From positions 1 to 57,668 of the forward strand of contig QYPX01000144.1 of assembly GCA_007280205.1 (NCBI GenBank): a stretch of DNA of 57,668 nt. Direction: 5' to 3'. Position numbers and translations under genes: made by a program. Below are positions 1 to 8,609 of the stretch, one piece after another. Source of the stretch: Comamonadaceae bacterium (lineage in GTDB: Bacteria > Pseudomonadota > Gammaproteobacteria > Burkholderiales > Burkholderiaceae_C). Below the pieces are notes generated by a model. That model did no database searches. It saw only the letters and a list, made by a program, of their open reading frames with translations, and was not told the origin of the DNA. Numbering within the stretch: position 1 is the stretch's first letter; each line of letters begins with the position of its first letter.

Positions 1-376
1 GCAGACCAGCATGATCGCGCAGCACCTGGCCTCGCGCCGACTGCAAAAGCCACCAGCGGCGAGCGCCATCAGTCAGAGCTTTAACTGGCCGAGCTGGTGG
101 ATTGGCATCGCCGTGGGCAGTCTGCTGGGTGCCTTGCTGGCTGGAATCACGCCCTTCGTGCCAGGACAGGCGTTTGCACTGTCCTTTATCGCTTGCATGG
201 CCGGCTCCTTTGGCCATCTGGTGATGAAAGCGCTCAAGCGCGATCGTGGCATACCCATCTGGCGCGGTCAGGGCACGGCGGTGACGGGCGCCGCCGGTTT
301 GCTCGACCGGGTCGATGCCCTGTGCTTTGCTGCACCGGTTTTCTTTCACTCGGTCCGTTGGTATTTTGGGCTGTAG
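1..376 (+). CDS. CdsA-like phosphatidate cytidylyltransferase, C-terminal part (cut by window edge)
   Basis: The reading frame is open to the left edge (first full codon at base 2), so this is the end of a longer gene; the ATG at 11 is probably internal. The piece shows two hydrophobic segments followed by a basic-plus-acidic C-terminal signature, MKALKRDRG and then GLLDRVDAL, which fits the conserved end of CDP-diglyceride synthetases (Lys/Arg-Asp loop and G-[IL]-x-DR-[IV]-D motif). The family makes CDP-diacylglycerol from phosphatidic acid and CTP in the inner membrane. The stop lies 4 bp before ruvC, so the two may be co-transcribed. The catalytic core is mostly outside the window, so a divergent paralogue cannot be excluded. 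Confidence 0.65.
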   Translation, partial: QTSMIAQHLASRRLQKPPAASAISQSFNWPSWWIGIAVGSLLGALLAGITPFVPGQAFALSFIACMAGSFGHLVMKALKRDRGIPIWRGQGTAVTGAAGLLDRVDALCFAAPVFFHSVRWYFGL

Positions 377-380
377 CTCG

Positions 381-929
381 ATGAGAATCCTCGGCATTGA
401 CCCCGGCCTTCGCACCACCGGTTTCGGCGTGATTGAGGTGCAGGGCACTGAGCTGAGTTATGTGGCCAGCGGCACCATCAGCACCGTCCACCTCGAAAAA
501 GGCCAGTTGCCAGCGCGCCTGAAGGTGCTATTTGATGGTGTTCGTGAAGTGATTGCCCGTTACCAGCCCGATGGCGCGTCGGTCGAGATCGTTTTTGTCA
601 ACGTCAACCCGCAATCCACTTTGTTGCTGGGTCAGGCGCGTGGCGCTTGCGTGACGGCCCTGGTGTCGCTCGATTTGCCGGTCGCAGAATACACGGCGCT
701 GCAGATGAAGCAGGCGGTTGTCGGCTATGGCAGGGCGGACAAGACGCAGGTTCAGGAGATGGTGCGCCGGCTGCTTGCGCTGCCCGGTTTGCCGGGGTCG
801 GACGCCGCCGACGCGCTGGGCCTGGCGATCACCCACGCGCATGCCGCGAAGGCGCTGGCGCGACTGGCGCTGGCCGACGGCGTGATTGGCGCCGGCAGCG
901 GTAAATACAAGGCCGGACGGAGCCGCTAA
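381..929 (+). CDS. ruvC: Crossover junction endodeoxyribonuclease RuvC
   Basis: Holliday junction resolvase of 182 residues, the normal RuvC length. The protein starts MRILGIDPG, the canonical RuvC N-terminus, so the ATG at 381 is preferred over an in-frame codon at 315 that lies inside the upstream gene. The four acidic metal ligands are visible: Asp7, Glu69 in the [13 protein letters not shown] block, and Asp141/Asp144 in [23 protein letters not shown] is also conserved. RuvC acts with RuvAB in recombination repair; ruvA and ruvB are not in the window. The gene follows the cdsA-like fragment directly and is followed by a 65-bp gap. Confidence 0.97.
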   Translation: MRILGIDPGLRTTGFGVIEVQGTELSYVASGTISTVHLEKGQLPARLKVLFDGVREVIARYQPDGASVEIVFVNVNPQSTLLLGQARGACVTALVSLDLPVAEYTALQMKQAVVGYGRADKTQVQEMVRRLLALPGLPGSDAADALGLAITHAHAAKALARLALADGVIGAGSGKYKAGRSR

Positions 930-994
930 AGAGCCCGCTTTGTCCAGTAAGATGTATGTTCGAATTTGAAATTTGATAAAGAAAAAGGTCATTT

Positions 995-3070
995 ATGAGT
1001 CAGACACGCAGTACCCATATCCGCAGCGTTGCCCTGGTTGGCCACGGTGCCGTCGGCAAGACCACATTGGCAGAGAGCCTGCTGGCAGCCAGTGGAGCCA
1101 TCAAGAGCAGGGGATCGATCGAGAAGGGCAACACGGTCTGCGACTTCGATCCGATTGAAAAGGAACTCGGTCACTCGCTTCAGTCCTCGGTAGTAGGTTT
1201 TGACTGGGACGGTACCCAGATTCATCTGATTGATACGCCCGGGTTCCCGGACTTTTCCGGCCAGTCCATGGGGGCCTTGGCGGCAGTGGATACCGCGCTG
1301 GTCGTCATCAACGCCCAGAACGGCATCGAACTGGCGACCGAACGGATGTTCACCCTGGCCGGTGAGCGCGGTCTGTGCCGCATGATTGTGATCAACAAGA
1401 TTGATGCCGACAACGTCGATCTGCCGGCGCTGGTGAGCGATATCCGCGAGCGTTTTGGCAAGCAGTGTCTGCTGCTGGACTTGCCGACACACAACGGTCA
1501 GGATGTGGTGGAATTGCTCGGTCACGACGACGGTGAAAGTGACTTTGCGTCGGTGGCTGCCGCACATCGCGCCCTGATTGACCAGATCGTTGAAGAAGAT
1601 GACAGCCTGATGGCCAGCTACCTGGAAACCGGTGCTGACCCGACGCTCGAGCAGCTGCACGAGCCCTTCGAGCGTGCCTTGCGTGCTGGCCATCTGATTC
1701 CGGTCCTGTTTGTGTCAGCTCGCACCGGTGCCGGTGTACCGCAACTGATGGACGCTCTGGCGCGCCTGGCGCCGAACCCGGCCGAGGGCAATCCGCCACC
1801 GTTTTACCGTACCGAGCCCGACGCCGAGCCGCAGGCTTTTCAGGCGCAACCTGACGACGCCCTGCACGTGCTGGCGCATGTTTTCAAGATTGTGATCGAC
1901 CCCTTCATAGGCAAGCTCGGGATCTTTCGGGTGCACCAGGGAACGATCCGGCGCGACGCCCAGCTGTTTGTTGGATCCGCCAAAAAGCCCTTCAAGGTAG
2001 CGCATTTGTATCGGCTGCAGGGCAAGGATCACATCGAAGTCGCAGACCTGGTGCCAGGTGACATCGGCGCCGTTGCCAAGGTGGATGAAATTGAATTTGA
2101 CTGTGTGCTGCATGACTCGCACGACGAGGATCACATTCACTTGAAGCCCTTGGCTTTTCCGCAACCCATGCATGGTCTGGCGGTGCAAACCCGACGCAAA
2201 GGCGACGAGCAACGCCTCTTCGACATTCTGCACAAGCTTGAGCTTGAAGACCCCTGCTTCAAGGTGGAACGCCACCCAAGTACCAACGAAACCGTGATTC
2301 GGGGTCTCGGGGATATGCATTTGCGGGCCAAGCTCTCACGCATGCTGCAGCAGTACAAGCTCGAGCTCGACACCAGCGTGCCGCAAATCGCCTACCGCGA
2401 AACCATCAATGGCAACGCCGAAGGTCATTGCCGCCACAAGAAGCAAAGCGGCGGTGCCGGTCAGTTCGGCGAGGTCATGCTGCGCGTCGAGCCCCTGCCG
2501 CGTGGCGCGGGCTTCGAGTTCGTCGACATTGTCAAAGGCGGCGCCATTCCGGGCGTGTTCATGGCGGCGGTGGAAAAAGGTGTGCGCCAGGCGCTGGCTG
2601 AAGGTGTGGTGGCCGGCTACCCGGTACACGACTTGCGCGTCACTGTGCATGACGGCAAGACGCACGCCGTCGATGGCAAGGATATTGCCTTCACCTCGGC
2701 GGGCCGCAAGGCGACCATTGACGCCGTACGCCTGGCGCGTCCCATGGTGCTGGAGCCGCTGGTCAACATCGAGGTGCTGGCACCGGAGGCCACGATCGGC
2801 GATTTGACGGGTGACCTGGCCAGCAAGCGTGGTCATGTAACGGGAACCCAGCCACGCCCGAACGGGGCGGTGGCCATCAGTGGCCTGATCCCGCTGGCCG
2901 AATTGGGTGACTACCAGGGGCGGCTGAAATCACTCACGGCAGGCGAAGGTTCCTACAGCATCGAGTTCTCGCACTACGCCCAGGTGCCGGACGCCACGCA
3001 ACAACAACTTGCCAGCAAGTACAAGGCCGTCAATCTCGACGATGATGCCCCGGCAGGGCCGAGTCGATGA
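995..3070 (+). CDS. Elongation factor G-like GTPase (EF-G paralogue)
   Basis: A 691-residue translational GTPase. The N-terminal G domain shows the P-loop GHGAVGKTT (about residues 17-25), the DTPGF G3 motif and the NKID G4 motif. Domain II follows near 290-390 and EF-G domains III-V fill the C-terminal half. It is more divergent than canonical FusA: the opening sequence and the switch region (DFDPIEKELGHS) resemble the EF-G2/FusA-like paralogues of many bacteria rather than the housekeeping factor, which normally sits in the str operon with rpsL, rpsG and tuf. None of those genes is here. An AAAGG Shine-Dalgarno lies 8 bp before the ATG. The last codons overlap hemG by 4 bp. The function of EF-G2-type proteins is not settled. 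Confidence 0.88.
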   Translation: MSQTRSTHIRSVALVGHGAVGKTTLAESLLAASGAIKSRGSIEKGNTVCDFDPIEKELGHSLQSSVVGFDWDGTQIHLIDTPGFPDFSGQSMGALAAVDTALVVINAQNGIELATERMFTLAGERGLCRMIVINKIDADNVDLPALVSDIRERFGKQCLLLDLPTHNGQDVVELLGHDDGESDFASVAAAHRALIDQIVEEDDSLMASYLETGADPTLEQLHEPFERALRAGHLIPVLFVSARTGAGVPQLMDALARLAPNPAEGNPPPFYRTEPDAEPQAFQAQPDDALHVLAHVFKIVIDPFIGKLGIFRVHQGTIRRDAQLFVGSAKKPFKVAHLYRLQGKDHIEVADLVPGDIGAVAKVDEIEFDCVLHDSHDEDHIHLKPLAFPQPMHGLAVQTRRKGDEQRLFDILHKLELEDPCFKVERHPSTNETVIRGLGDMHLRAKLSRMLQQYKLELDTSVPQIAYRETINGNAEGHCRHKKQSGGAGQFGEVMLRVEPLPRGAGFEFVDIVKGGAIPGVFMAAVEKGVRQALAEGVVAGYPVHDLRVTVHDGKTHAVDGKDIAFTSAGRKATIDAVRLARPMVLEPLVNIEVLAPEATIGDLTGDLASKRGHVTGTQPRPNGAVAISGLIPLAELGDYQGRLKSLTAGEGSYSIEFSHYAQVPDATQQQLASKYKAVNLDDDAPAGPSR

Positions 3071-3597
3071 GCCGTGTTCTGCTGGCGTATTCAACCACCG
3101 ACGGCCACACGCCACGCATCTGCGAGCGCTTGCGCCAAGTCATAGAGCAGCAGGGGCATGCGGCCGAGGTAGTGCCCTTGTCCCAGGCTGATGCGCTCGA
3201 TCTGGCGGCGTTTGATGCCATTGTTATTGGTGCGAGCATCCGTTACGGCAAGCATCAGCCAGAGGTGTCGCAGTTCATTGCGCGGCATCAGACGCTGCTG
3301 GAGCGTAAGGCGAACGCCTTTTTTACCGTCAATATCGTGGCGCGCAAGCCGAACAAGAACCGGCCCGAAAACAACCCCTATCTGATCAAGTTCCTGCGCA
3401 GCATCAGCTGGAAACCGAAGCTGCTCGGCGTCTTTGCCGGCAAGCTCGATTACCCGCGCTACCGCTTTATTGATCGCCAGATGATCAGGTTCATCATGCT
3501 GATCACCAAGGGACCCACCGACCCTTCGGTCGTGGTCGAGTTCACGGACTGGCAGGCAGTCGAGGAATTTGGCCGCGAACTCGGCAAGATGGTGTGA
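3067..3597 (+). CDS. hemG: Menaquinone-dependent protoporphyrinogen IX dehydrogenase HemG
   Basis: A 176-residue flavodoxin-fold protein. The start LLAYSTTDGHT is a flavodoxin-type FMN phosphate loop, and IVIGASIRYGKH matches the second FMN-binding segment of HemG. The region from KPNKNRPENNPYLIKF to the PRYRFIDRQMIRFIM stretch corresponds to the long loop that separates HemG from ordinary flavodoxins. The enzyme oxidises protoporphyrinogen IX to protoporphyrin IX in heme synthesis and passes electrons to the quinone pool. The ATG overlaps the stop of the EF-G-like gene (ATGA), so translation is coupled. The gene converges on the ccm operon, which uses heme as substrate; this is a suggestive but unproven link. 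Confidence 0.93.
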   Translation: MSRVLLAYSTTDGHTPRICERLRQVIEQQGHAAEVVPLSQADALDLAAFDAIVIGASIRYGKHQPEVSQFIARHQTLLERKANAFFTVNIVARKPNKNRPENNPYLIKFLRSISWKPKLLGVFAGKLDYPRYRFIDRQMIRFIMLITKGPTDPSVVVEFTDWQAVEEFGRELGKMV

Positions 3598-3598
3598 A

Positions 3599-3614
3599 CC
3601 GGCCCTGAGGCCGG
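3599..3614. terminator. Short hairpin between convergent hemG and ccmI
   Basis: CCGGCC, a CTGA loop and GGCCGG form a perfect 6-bp stem in the 24-bp gap between the stops of hemG (+) and ccmI (-). It is GC-rich and lacks a clear U-tract, so it could be a bidirectional terminator or simply a 3'-end stabilising hairpin. Confidence 0.45.
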
Positions 3615-3621
3615 ACCCGGA

Positions 3622-4998
3622 TCAGGGTTTCGCCTTGGGCTGCAGGCCCAGACCGGCCTTGCTGCGCGCGTCAGCGATTTCCGCTTCGACCTGCTTGGCA
3701 TCAACCGATCCTGCTGGCAGCACCGTGAGAACTTTTTCCCAATGGGTGATGGCCAGCTTGTAGTCGGCGCGTCGATAGGCAGCGGAACCCGCCAGCATCA
3801 GGGCCATTGGGTGTTTGGGATCGATCGCCAGCGCCTTGTTGACCAGTGCCAGCGGGCGGCCCTCCAGCGTGTTGGTGCGCATCGCCAGCAGGTCGGCGTA
3901 CTGGGTCAGCAGGGCGGCGTCGCCATCAAGCACTTTGCCGGCTTTCTCGAAGGCCTGCTCGGCCTCCGGCAGACGCCCCTGAGCCTTGTAGGCTCCGGCC
4001 AGACGGGCCCAACCGGCCAGGTCGGATGGATTGGCTTTCAGTTTGGCAGCCAGCCCATCAATCATCTGGTTGATCTTCTCGGGTGTCATGGCCGCGGCCG
4101 CGGCCGGGTCCACCGGCGGCATCTTGCCGGCATCGGAGCCGCTGCTACGCTGGGTAGCAGCAGGCAATCCAGCCTTGCTGCGCGCCTCGGCGATGTCGGC
4201 CTCAACCTGCTGCGCGTCGGGTGAGCCCGGATCGAGCACCAGCAATAACTTCTCCCACTGAGTGACAGCAAGCTTGAAGTCGTTGCGACGGTACGCAGCA
4301 ACGCCCGACATCATCAGCCCCATCGGGTGCTGCGGGTTCAAACTCAGCGCCTTGTTGACCAGTTCCAGCGGCTTGCCCTCAATGTTGTTGTTGCTTCGCA
4401 CCGCCAGCAGGTCGGCGTAGTCCACCAGCAAATCGGGTTCGGTGTTGACCAGATCCCCGGCCTTCAGGAAGGCCTGCTCGGCCTCGGCAAAACGCCCCAT
4501 CACTTTGTAGGAGCGCGCCAGCATGGCCCAGCCCTTGGGGTCGTCGGGGCTGGCTTTCAGGCGTTCTGCCAGGGCATCGACCATGCTGGAGACCTGATCG
4601 CTGTTGGCCTTTTGTGTGGCCACGGGGTCAATGGCTGAGGGGGAGCCCAACCACCAGTACATGCCGGCGGAGCCCAGTGGCAACAGCAGCGCAATCAGCA
4701 CCGCGGTAAGACGTCCGGTCAAGAAATTGTCAGCGTACCGGGCCGGTGCATTCGCCAAACCTTCGGTGTCGTCGAGCAGACGCAATTGCAGTTCGTCGCG
4801 ACCGGCTTCACATTCAGCCGCGCTGATGGCGCCACGCGCCATATCACGCTCGAGACCCTCGATCTGGTCCCGGTAAATCGAAGCGTTCAGGCCTTGACTC
4901 GAAACCCCGGTGGCCTTGACGGGCCAGAGCAGGGGGCGCACCAACCAGGCGAGCGCCAGTAGCGTCAGAAGGGTGGCAATGGCAATAAAAACAGTCAT
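3622..4998 (-). CDS. ccmI: Cytochrome c biogenesis protein CcmI with duplicated TPR module
   Basis: A 458-residue protein with two N-terminal membrane helices (about residues 2-25 and 96-117) separated by a cytoplasmic leucine-rich segment, then a periplasmic TPR region. CcmI holds apocytochrome c and delivers it to the CcmFH heme ligation complex. The start at 4998 is chosen because its ATG overlaps the ccmH stop by 4 bp and opens the first helix (MTVFIAIATLL); a longer frame upstream lies inside ccmH. Residues about 132-278 and 305-450 are two copies of one ~146-residue TPR unit; both contain an AEQAF motif, the motif LVNKAL, an AAYRR motif, WEK and EARSKAGL/DARSKAGL. This makes it longer than the usual CcmI. 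Confidence 0.93.
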   Translation of the reverse strand: MTVFIAIATLLTLLALAWLVRPLLWPVKATGVSSQGLNASIYRDQIEGLERDMARGAISAAECEAGRDELQLRLLDDTEGLANAPARYADNFLTGRLTAVLIALLLPLGSAGMYWWLGSPSAIDPVATQKANSDQVSSMVDALAERLKASPDDPKGWAMLARSYKVMGRFAEAEQAFLKAGDLVNTEPDLLVDYADLLAVRSNNNIEGKPLELVNKALSLNPQHPMGLMMSGVAAYRRNDFKLAVTQWEKLLLVLDPGSPDAQQVEADIAEARSKAGLPAATQRSSGSDAGKMPPVDPAAAAAMTPEKINQMIDGLAAKLKANPSDLAGWARLAGAYKAQGRLPEAEQAFEKAGKVLDGDAALLTQYADLLAMRTNTLEGRPLALVNKALAIDPKHPMALMLAGSAAYRRADYKLAITHWEKVLTVLPAGSVDAKQVEAEIADARSKAGLGLQPKAKP

Positions 4999-5462
4999 GA
5001 GGGGAGTTCCGTATCTTTGAGAAGAGACTGCGCCTTCTTGCGCTGCGCTGCGTCCAGTACGGGTGCGGCAGCGCCCGCCTGCTGGCCTCGTACCATGCGC
5101 ACCAGGAAAAACAAGGCGCCAATCAGCAATATGAATGGGCCAAACCAAAGCATCCAGGTCAGCGGCTTCATGGGGGGGCGGTAGCGCACAAAGTCACCAT
5201 AGCGACTGACCATGTACTCCATGATCTCGGCATCGGTCTTGTTGGCCTTGATCAGGGTGCGCAGTTCACGGCGCAAATCCAGCGCCAGGTCGGCACGGGA
5301 CCCGGCCAGCGACTCATTTTGGCAAACCAGGCAGCGCAACTCTTCCGAGATGGCAATCATGCGTTGCTCTACCACCGGGTCTTCCGCCATCGGAACGGCG
5401 TCGCCGGCATAGGACGGTAGGGCGCATTGCAGCGCCAGAATCAGGGCTAACCAGTACTTCAT
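4995..5462 (-). CDS. ccmH: Cytochrome c maturation thioredoxin-like protein CcmH
   Basis: A 155-residue protein with a signal peptide (cut near YAG), the redox motif LRCLVCQN with Cys44 and Cys47, and one C-terminal membrane helix (about residues 103-124). CcmH reduces apocytochrome CXXCH disulfides in the periplasm together with CcmG and belongs to the CcmFHI heme ligase. The C-terminal extension found in E. coli CcmH, which corresponds to CcmI, is encoded separately here. The ATG overlaps the ccmG stop by 4 bp and its own stop overlaps the ccmI ATG, so the three are translationally coupled. Confidence 0.97.
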   Translation of the reverse strand: MKYWLALILALQCALPSYAGDAVPMAEDPVVEQRMIAISEELRCLVCQNESLAGSRADLALDLRRELRTLIKANKTDAEIMEYMVSRYGDFVRYRPPMKPLTWMLWFGPFILLIGALFFLVRMVRGQQAGAAAPVLDAAQRKKAQSLLKDTELPS

Positions 5463-5986
5463 TTTTGCAGTTCCCGTATCAGGGGCAGGATCTTGTCACG
5501 CAAGGCCTCTTGTGTGACCGGTCCAATCTGCTTGTAGCGGATGATGCCCTGCTTGTCGATCAAAAAACTCTCAGGTACGCCATAGACGCCAAAGTCGATG
5601 CCAATGCGGCCGTCCTGATCGGTGATGGAGAGGTCGTACGGATCACCGTAGCGGGCCAGCCACTTCAGCCCCTCCGTGTCTTTGTCCTTGTAATCAATTC
5701 CCACCACGGGGATGGTCTTGGTCTTGGCAAATTCCATCAGGATCGGGTGCTCTTGCCGACACGCCACGCACCAGGAGGCCCAGGTATTAAGCAGCCAGAC
5801 CTTGCCCAGCATGTCCTTGCCCGAAAACTGCTGCTGCGGATTCTGCAGCCGTGGCGCCGTAAAGGCCGGCGCCGGCTTGCCGATCAGGGGCGAGGGAATT
5901 TCGTGTGGGTCGCGCGTCAGGCCAATGGCCAGAAAGACCACCAGGACGGCAAAAATTCCCAGTGGAATCAATGCCTTCCTGTTCAT
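5459..5986 (-). CDS. ccmG: Thiol:disulfide interchange protein CcmG (DsbE)
   Basis: A 175-residue membrane-anchored thioredoxin. It has an N-terminal helix (about residues 7-24), the active-site motif WASWCVAC and the cis-proline loop YGVPESFLID. CcmG accepts electrons from CcmD/DsbD-type transporters (DsbD or CcdA) and keeps the CcmH and apocytochrome cysteines reduced. It overlaps ccmF and ccmH by 4 bp on each side. Confidence 0.97.
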   Translation of the reverse strand: MNRKALIPLGIFAVLVVFLAIGLTRDPHEIPSPLIGKPAPAFTAPRLQNPQQQFSGKDMLGKVWLLNTWASWCVACRQEHPILMEFAKTKTIPVVGIDYKDKDTEGLKWLARYGDPYDLSITDQDGRIGIDFGVYGVPESFLIDKQGIIRYKQIGPVTQEALRDKILPLIRELQK

Positions 5987-7944
5987 GCCGGCACTCCCTG
6001 GCTAAGCGCCTTGCTGGCAAGGGCTTTGCGGCGGTAGCGCCGGTCCAGCGCCGCCATGGCGCCGCCCAGGGCCATCAACAGGCAGCCACCCCAGATCCAG
6101 GTGACAAAGGGTTTGTGGTAAACCCGCATCGCCCAGGCCGGGCTGGCGCCGTCCTGCAGCCGCTCACCCAGCGCGACATAGACGTCGCGCACCAGATTGC
6201 TGTCGATGGCGGTCTCGGTCATGGGCATGGTGGACGAGAAGTAAGTCCGCTTCTCGGGCTCCAGCGTGCGCAGGACCTTGCCGTTCTTGATCAGTTCGAC
6301 CACGCCCCGGTCCGCGTTGTAGTTCGGACCTGCTACCTCGCTGATGCCCGTCAGTTTGAAGGTATAGCCGGCCACTTCAACGGTGTCGCCGATGCCCATG
6401 CGCACGTCTTTCTCGGTTTCGTAACCCTTGACCATGGTGATGCCCACCACGCAGACGGCAATGCCGATGTGCGCCAGATGCATGCCCCAATAAGAAATCG
6501 GTATCGCTTTCCAGTTGACGCTGTCCTTGAGCTGACGGTAGATCTGCTGAAATGAGGACAGCACAATCCAGAATACCAGCGTCAAACTCAGGGCCACCAG
6601 CCACGACCAGGGACCCGCCAGCAGCGGTGCGCTGCAGCCCAGCAAGACCGACACAATGGCCAGCGGGCGCAACTTCTTGCCGAGCTCGGCCAGGCTGTCA
6701 TTTTTCCAGCGTGCGTAGGAACCCAGCACCATGAAGAACATGACGGGCAGCATAAGGGGCGCGAACACCGAGTTGAAGTAGGGCGGCCCAACCGACAGCT
6801 TGCCCAGGTTCAGCGCGTCGACGATCAACGGGTACAGCGTGCCCAGCAACACGGCGGCAGCGGCGGTGGTCAAGAGCACATTGTTGATCAGCAGAAAGGT
6901 CTCGCGTGATACCAGCGAAAAGGCGCCACCAGCGCGCACCTTGCCCGAACGTGCGGCAAACAAGGCCAGCGAACCACCCACCACCACAACCAGAAACAGC
7001 AGGATGAAGACGCCCCGTTTCGGATCGGTTGCGAAAGCATGGACCGAGGTCAGCACGCCGGAGCGGACCAGGAAGGTGCCAAGCAGACTGAGTGAAAAAC
7101 CGATGATAGACAGCATGATGGTCCAGCTGCGAAACAGGCCGCGCTTTTCTGTCACGGCCAGCGAATGGATCAGCGCCGTGCCAACCAGCCAGGGCAGGAA
7201 AGAGGCGTTTTCGACCGGATCCCAGAACCACCAGCCACCCCAGCCGAGTTCGTAGTAAGCCCACCAGGAGCCCATGGAGATACCGATGGTCAGGCAGATC
7301 CAGGCAGCAGTGGCCCAGGGTCGCGTCCAGCGTGCCCAGGCGGCGTCAAGCCGGCCGTTCAGCAGTGCAGCGATGGAGAAGGCAAAGGGCACGGCCATGC
7401 CGACATAACCCATGTAAAGCATGGGCGGGTGAAACACCAGACCCGGGTCCTGCAGCAGGGGATTCAGGTCGCGACCATCGGGTGGAATGTCGCTCAGCCG
7501 CAGGAACGGATTGGAGGTGATCAGCATGAACAGCAAAAAGCCCACCGCGACCAGACCCATCACCGCCAACACCCGGGAAACCATGACGTCGGGCAATTGT
7601 CGGGAAAACAGCGATATCGCCATCATCCAGGAACACAGCATGACCAGCCACAGCAGCAGCGAGCCCTCGTGGCCGCCCCAGACACCGGCAATGCGGTAGA
7701 TGTCGGGCAGCTTGGAGTTCGAGTGCTGGGCCACATACGACACGGAAAAGTCGTTGGTATAGAAAGCATAGGTGAGGCAACAAAAAGACAGTGCCGCCAA
7801 AGCCCAGAGCGCCTGTGCACCGGGGCGCGCCAAGGCCATCCAGTCAGCGCGGCCCTGCTGCCCGCCGATGACACCCAAGGTGCCCAGCGCCAGCGCCACA
7901 AAGAGGGCGAGGATCAGAGAGAAGTGACCAATTTCAGGAATCAT
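5983..7944 (-). CDS. ccmF: Heme lyase subunit CcmF
   Basis: A 653-residue polytopic membrane protein of usual CcmF length with about 15 helices. The heme-handling WWD domain GWGGWWFWDPVENASFLPW is intact, as are conserved His residues such as the one in PPMLYMGYVG context and in HSLAVTEKRG. The large periplasmic loop near the C-terminus (about residues 515-610) precedes the last helix. CcmF takes heme from holo-CcmE and attaches it to apocytochrome c with CcmH and CcmI. A GAG Shine-Dalgarno sits before the ATG. Upstream, a 48-bp gap with a hairpin separates it from ccmE, the only such gap in the operon. Confidence 0.98.
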   Translation of the reverse strand: MIPEIGHFSLILALFVALALGTLGVIGGQQGRADWMALARPGAQALWALAALSFCCLTYAFYTNDFSVSYVAQHSNSKLPDIYRIAGVWGGHEGSLLLWLVMLCSWMMAISLFSRQLPDVMVSRVLAVMGLVAVGFLLFMLITSNPFLRLSDIPPDGRDLNPLLQDPGLVFHPPMLYMGYVGMAVPFAFSIAALLNGRLDAAWARWTRPWATAAWICLTIGISMGSWWAYYELGWGGWWFWDPVENASFLPWLVGTALIHSLAVTEKRGLFRSWTIMLSIIGFSLSLLGTFLVRSGVLTSVHAFATDPKRGVFILLFLVVVVGGSLALFAARSGKVRAGGAFSLVSRETFLLINNVLLTTAAAAVLLGTLYPLIVDALNLGKLSVGPPYFNSVFAPLMLPVMFFMVLGSYARWKNDSLAELGKKLRPLAIVSVLLGCSAPLLAGPWSWLVALSLTLVFWIVLSSFQQIYRQLKDSVNWKAIPISYWGMHLAHIGIAVCVVGITMVKGYETEKDVRMGIGDTVEVAGYTFKLTGISEVAGPNYNADRGVVELIKNGKVLRTLEPEKRTYFSSTMPMTETAIDSNLVRDVYVALGERLQDGASPAWAMRVYHKPFVTWIWGGCLLMALGGAMAALDRRYRRKALASKALSQGVPA

Positions 7945-7962
7945 AATATTCTCAATCAGTTG

Positions 7963-7986
7963 GGGACAGAGCTAAAGATCTGTCCC
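7963..7986. repeat. REP-like hairpin between ccmE and ccmF
   Basis: GGGACAGA and TCTGTCCC form a perfect 8-bp stem around the 8-nt loop GCTAAAGA. It fills much of the only real gap inside the ccm operon. The core resembles short palindromes scattered through Burkholderiales genomes, which is from memory and not checked. In RNA it could slow ribosomes or nucleases between ccmE and ccmF. Confidence 0.6.
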
Positions 7987-7992
7987 GCAAAA

Positions 7993-8430
7993 TTATTTCA
8001 AAGTCTTCATGGTTTTCTGGGCCTTGTCGACGGCATCCTTGGCCTCCGGTGGCATGTAGTTCTCATCGTGTTTGGCCAGCACCTCGCTTGCCACAAACTT
8101 GCCGTCGGCGGTGAACTTGCCCTGCGCTACCACGCCCTTGCCCTCCTTGAACAGATCCGGCAGGATGCCGGTGTAGGAGACGCCCATTTCCTTGGCGGTG
8201 TCGGTCACGATGAAGCTGACGGTCAGGTTGTCGCGGCTGATGGAGCCCACCTTGACCAGACCACCGACCCGGAAGGTCCGGTTCTTTGGCGCTTCGCCGG
8301 CTGCGACCTGCGTCGGACTGAAGAAAAACACCAGATTGCTCTCGAACGCATTGAGTACGAAATAGGCCGCCAGACCCAGGGCGGCCAGGCCGCCGACGAT
8401 CATGGCGGCGCGCTTGTGACGTGGTTTCAT
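7993..8430 (-). CDS. ccmE: Periplasmic heme chaperone CcmE
   Basis: A 145-residue protein with one N-terminal membrane helix (about residues 7-27) and an OB-fold periplasmic domain. The motif [10 protein letters not shown] carries His121, the covalent heme-binding residue, and Tyr125. CcmE receives heme from CcmC and passes it to CcmF. The start overlaps the ccmD stop by 4 bp. Confidence 0.98.
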   Translation of the reverse strand: MKPRHKRAAMIVGGLAALGLAAYFVLNAFESNLVFFFSPTQVAAGEAPKNRTFRVGGLVKVGSISRDNLTVSFIVTDTAKEMGVSYTGILPDLFKEGKGVVAQGKFTADGKFVASEVLAKHDENYMPPEAKDAVDKAQKTMKTLK

Positions 8431-8609
8431 TGGGGATCACCTTTTTCAGATTCAAATTGGGCGTGCAGGCTGCGCAGCACCTCGCGCCGCTTGGCACGAA
8501 CCTGCAGCACTTCGATGACCACCGCCAAAGCGGTGAGCCCAAAGGCCGGCCAGACGTACTGGCCATAGCCGCCCATGGCCAAAAACTCGTTCCAGTTATT
8601 CCACTGCAT
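8427..8609 (-). CDS. ccmD: Heme exporter protein CcmD
   Basis: A 60-residue single-helix protein. The N-terminus [19 protein letters not shown] is typical of CcmD (conserved F-x-MGGYGxYVW), followed by one helix and a basic tail with [11 protein letters not shown]. CcmD helps release holo-CcmE from the CcmABC complex. Its start overlaps the ccmC 3' end by 14 bp and its stop overlaps ccmE by 4 bp. Confidence 0.95.
   Translation of the reverse strand: MQWNNWNEFLAMGGYGQYVWPAFGLTALAVVIEVLQVRAKRREVLRSLHAQFESEKGDPQ

Noticed and set aside
7165-8568. A 467-codon plus-strand open frame
   Set aside because: It is antisense to ccmF, ccmE and ccmD and has the skewed composition of a shadow frame.
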